8,733 nucleotides of DNA from Bacteroidales bacterium (GTDB lineage: Bacteria > Bacteroidota > Bacteroidia > Bacteroidales > UBA1556), in contig JAGLDA010000154.1 of NCBI GenBank assembly GCA_023145955.1, positions 1 through 8,733 of the forward strand. Reading direction: 5' to 3'. Under the pieces are notes generated by a model. That model searched no databases. It worked only from the letters and a program-made list of their open reading frames with translations, and was not told the origin of the DNA. Positions 6,932 to 8,733 of this stretch are shown piece by piece (position 1 is the first letter of the stretch; every line of letters starts with the position of its first letter). The position numbers were made by a program, and so were the translations under genes.

Positions 6932-7131
6932 ATTTATCAGCAAATTATGAATCAAAATTGGTATTAAGTGTAGCAACTAATTGACGTTTAAAAAACTGTC
7001 GTATACTTAATAAAATTAGTATCAATATTGTTTTCTTCCTAAAACCACATACTAAAGTGCTTATAATTTCTGTCATATTATTATTTTATTTTCTAAATAA
7101 GAGTACAATATTGCTTATCGCAAATAATACT

Positions 7132-7192
7132 GTTATATATTACATTATGATAATTAGGTAATTAAGGTCCTAATTATCATAATTTATATAAC
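7132..7192. repeat. Long interrupted hairpin upstream of the Crp/Fnr gene
   Basis: Perfect 15-bp arms (7144-7158 ATTATGATAATTAGG, 7169-7183) with a 10-nt loop, extended after a small internal loop by 8 more bp (7132-7139 GTTATATA, 7185-7192). The total of 23 bp is far more than expected by chance, even in AT-rich DNA. It ends 46 bp before the -7 box at 7239. It could be an operator for a dimeric regulator, an insulating hairpin or a small mobile repeat. No poly-T tract follows, so it is not a typical terminator. Confidence 0.6.
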
Positions 7193-7238
7193 TAATATTA
7201 TTTTACATACAAAATAGTAAACAATATCATTTTTTAGG

Positions 7239-7246
7239 TATCTTTG
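7239..7246 (+). promoter_or_regulatory. -7 promoter element for the Crp/Fnr gene
   Basis: TATCTTTG matches TAnnTTTG and predicts a leader of about 40 nt to the ATG at 7294. A -33 TTTG is not visible. The box runs into TTGTGA, a CRP/FNR-like half-site, but I see no convincing inverted partner. Confidence 0.5.
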
Positions 7247-7293
7247 TGAACTGAATAACGTAGTAAAATACTAATTTATAAAAATATAATAAT

Positions 7294-7980
7294 ATGGATT
7301 TAAATCAAACATGTAAGAATTGCAAGTTTCGCTCTCATTTATTTGATAAATTATCTGATGAACAATTAGACTCAATATATAAGAACAAAAAATCTACTTT
7401 TATAGAAAAAGGAAGTATAATAGTAAATGCTGGCGATCCAATTAGGGAGTTTATTTATTTAACGGACGGGCTAGTAAAACTACAAAAGATAGGTATAAAA
7501 GGTAAGGAGCAAATAATCACCATTGCACGACCTATGGATTTTATTAGTTTACTATCGGTACTATCTAAAGATACTTATGAGTATACCATTACAACCCTAG
7601 TTGACAGCCAAGTATGTCGTATAGACCTAAACGTTATGCGTAATATGCTTAGAGAAAACAGTGATTTCTCATTAGACATATTGCGATATATAAGCAATAC
7701 AGCAGATGATATTATTAAGCATACATACCTACTCAACAGCAAGAATTTGCGTGGAAGGATAGCTATGCTCCTTGTGGAATTTGCAGAAAAATATTTCCAT
7801 TCGTCAGAATATATACTGCCAATGTCGAGAAAAGAAATTGCAGAGATGATAGATATGACTCCTGAAAATGTTATTAGAATAATGTCTGAGTTTAAAAAAG
7901 ATGGCGTTATAAAACTTAGAAGTAAGCAAGTTGAAATTATAAATATGGAGCTATTGAAAAAAATTAGAGACTTAGGTTAG
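7294..7980 (+). CDS. Crp/Fnr-family transcription regulator, FNR-like with C-X2-C N-terminus
   Basis: A 228-residue dimeric regulator of full family length. Residues ~17-120 form the cyclic-nucleotide-binding-type beta-barrel (FIEKGSIIVNAGDPI, GKEQIITIA), ~121-150 the dimer helix, and ~175-215 the winged helix-turn-helix (MSRKEIAEMIDMTPENVIRIMSEFKK is split by the turn near 187-189). In the recognition helix E191 and R195 match the Glu and Arg by which CRP and FNR read the G:C of TGA half-sites. C7, C10 and C108 match E. coli FNR C20, C23 and C122 (alignment from memory), while H15 falls where FNR has C29. These are the only cysteines, so the protein may bind an Fe-S cluster through three Cys and one His, or no cluster. 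Redox, oxygen or NO sensing is inference. It is a single-gene unit with its own promoter and a strong terminator. Targets unknown. Confidence 0.93.
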   Translation: MDLNQTCKNCKFRSHLFDKLSDEQLDSIYKNKKSTFIEKGSIIVNAGDPIREFIYLTDGLVKLQKIGIKGKEQIITIARPMDFISLLSVLSKDTYEYTITTLVDSQVCRIDLNVMRNMLRENSDFSLDILRYISNTADDIIKHTYLLNSKNLRGRIAMLLVEFAEKYFHSSEYILPMSRKEIAEMIDMTPENVIRIMSEFKKDGVIKLRSKQVEIINMELLKKIRDLG

Positions 7981-8015
7981 AAATTATAGTACTTAAGGCT
8001 TTATTAAAAGATTTT

Positions 8016-8064
8016 AAACTTCCTTTCAAATCAGTATTACTGAAATTGAAAGGAAGTTTTTATT
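8016..8064 (+). terminator. Intrinsic terminator after the Crp/Fnr gene
   Basis: Perfect 14-bp stem (8016-8029 AAACTTCCTTTCAA, 8046-8059) continued past a small asymmetric mismatch by TCAGT/ACTGA (8031-8035/8039-8043) with a 3-nt loop, then a T-rich tail (8057-8064). It lies 36 bp after the stop codon. It separates this gene from ubiX. Confidence 0.85.
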
Positions 8065-8095
8065 TTATAACAATTCCATAGTAAACATATTTATA

Positions 8096-8103
8096 TACCT
8101 TTG
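8096..8103 (+). promoter_or_regulatory. -7 promoter element for ubiX, almost touching the start codon
   Basis: TACCTTTG matches TAnnTTTG but ends only 5 bp before the ATG at 8109. With the usual spacing the transcript would begin at or next to the A of the start codon, giving a leaderless or nearly leaderless mRNA. No -33 box is clear. Confidence 0.4.
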
Positions 8104-8108
8104 CCTTT

Positions 8109-8687
8109 ATGAACAAAGAATCTAAAATAATATTGGCAATAACAGGAGCAAGTGGTTCCATTTATGCTCAGCGCATAATTCATTTCTTAGAAAAACACTC
8201 CAACCAATATGATAAATTTGATATAGTATTCTCAAAAAACGCTCAAGATGTATGGCTTCATGAGCTGGGAAGCAATCCTAAGGAATTAATAAAGCAAAAA
8301 ATATATGAGCCAAAGGATTTTTACGCACCATTTGCTAGTGGCTCAGCCAATTACGATACAATGATAATATGCCCTGCATCCATGGGTAGTATTGGCCGTA
8401 TTGCCAATGGTATATCTGATGATTTAATAAGCAGAGCAGCAGATGTTATGCTCAAAGAGAGAAAAAAACTAATTGTTGTTGCCAGAGAAACACCGTATAA
8501 TCTTATTCACCTTCGCAATCTTACCCAACTTACCGAGGCCGGAGCAATAATACTTCCTGCAACACCATCTTTTTATTCCAAACCAAAAAATATAATTGAG
8601 CTGGTAGACACCGTTGTGTATCGTATACTTGCATCTATAGGATTAGAGTTTGACTCTTATGAATGGGGAGAAAGTGAAGAGAATTAG
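8109..8687 (+). CDS. ubiX: UbiX-type flavin prenyltransferase
   Basis: Joins dimethylallyl phosphate to FMN, making the prenylated flavin cofactor used by UbiD-family decarboxylases; cytosolic, usually a dodecamer. The 192 residues are full length for the family. Visible: FMN-binding AITGASGSIYA (10-20), the CPASMGSIGRIANG segment (88-101) continued by DDLISRAADVMLKE (104-117), RETP (126-129), PSFYSKP (153-159) and the C-terminal Arg in VYRILASIG (R172). All hallmark motifs are intact, so it should be active. No UbiD partner is in the window; in Bacteroidota the cofactor would probably serve quinone synthesis or another UbiD-like enzyme. Start: the only ATG ahead of the first beta-strand, with no in-frame ATG just upstream. 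The gene stands alone behind a terminator, and its last codons (GAG AAT TAG) merge into the G-tract repeat that follows. Confidence 0.95.
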   Translation: MNKESKIILAITGASGSIYAQRIIHFLEKHSNQYDKFDIVFSKNAQDVWLHELGSNPKELIKQKIYEPKDFYAPFASGSANYDTMIICPASMGSIGRIANGISDDLISRAADVMLKERKKLIVVARETPYNLIHLRNLTQLTEAGAIILPATPSFYSKPKNIIELVDTVVYRILASIGLEFDSYEWGESEEN

Positions 8688-8733
8688 GGATTGGGGAATT
8701 GGGAATTAGGGAATTAGGGAATTGGGAATTGGG
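8681..8733 (+). repeat. G-tract tandem repeat overlapping the ubiX stop, continuing off the edge
   Basis: Imperfect 7-8-bp units of the GGGAATT(A/G) type run from the final ubiX codons to the window end. Seven runs of three or four G (8687-8689, 8693-8696, 8701-8703, 8709-8711, 8717-8719, 8724-8726, 8731-8733) are separated by 3-5 nt. The plus strand therefore fits a G-quadruplex pattern. The full length of the array is unknown. Confidence 0.85.

Larger units (their letters stand above)
6637..7293. other. 657-bp intergenic region without a convincing protein gene
   Basis: Very AT-rich, with stops in all frames and no open frame resembling a known protein. It holds a degenerate ~103-bp inverted-repeat element (6664-6766), an orphan promoter-like box with RNA-like hairpins after it (6830-6931), a long hairpin (7132-7192) and the promoter of the Crp/Fnr gene (7239-7246). 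Between about 6940 and 7130 I see nothing beyond AT-rich sequence. Confidence 0.7.

Noticed and set aside
7241..7262. TTGTGA after the Crp/Fnr -7 box as an autoregulatory CRP/FNR site
   Set aside because: Only one half-site is recognisable; the expected inverted half (TCACAA or ATCAA type) is missing at the right spacing.
8688..8733. Tandem repeat considered as a CRISPR array
   Set aside because: Units are only 7-8 bp with no unique spacers and no cas genes nearby.

Overview
The window is a stretch of AT-rich chromosome from a member of the Bacteroidota. Three things point there. Genes are preceded by the TAnnTTTG -7 promoter element of that phylum and lack Shine-Dalgarno sequences. The DnaX starts with MDNFIVSARKYRP, as Bacteroidota homologues do. 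The S8 peptidase has the secreted, large-insert form common in the group. I cannot name a genus. No rRNA, tRNA, CRISPR array or recognisable defence cassette is present.

Layout: (1) 1-1261, minus strand: the first 420 codons of a tyrosine recombinase that runs off the left edge, with an unusual N-terminus made of three ~80-residue W-X6-W repeats. (2) 1423-3012, plus: a secreted subtilisin-like serine peptidase, divergent from the recombinase. (3) 3013-3299: a spacer holding a nested palindromic, REP-like element, an AT hairpin and the dnaX promoter. (4) 3300-6636, plus: dnaX and, 10 bp later, an exported TPR-type protein, probably one operon. (5) 6637-7293: a 657-bp spacer without a convincing protein gene but with a degenerate inverted-repeat element, an orphan promoter followed by RNA-like hairpins, and a long hairpin ahead of the next promoter. 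(6) 7294-7980, plus: a Crp/Fnr-type regulator, closed by a strong intrinsic terminator. (7) 8109-8687, plus: a full-length UbiX flavin prenyltransferase whose stop codon lies inside a G-tract tandem repeat that runs to the right edge.

The genes do not form one obvious system: this is mostly housekeeping (dnaX, ubiX) with a regulator, a secreted protease and a recombinase. The most interesting signal is inside dnaX. A run of ten A residues sits exactly where the ATPase/oligomerisation domains end, and a shift into either alternative frame stops within a few codons. That would give a gamma-like 381-382-residue product besides the 602-residue tau-like one. An in-frame A AAA AAG heptamer, the E. 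coli dnaX slippery sequence, follows about 80 bp later. Other points worth checking are the tandem repeats of the recombinase, a Cys3-His variant of the FNR cluster site, and several palindromic elements between genes.
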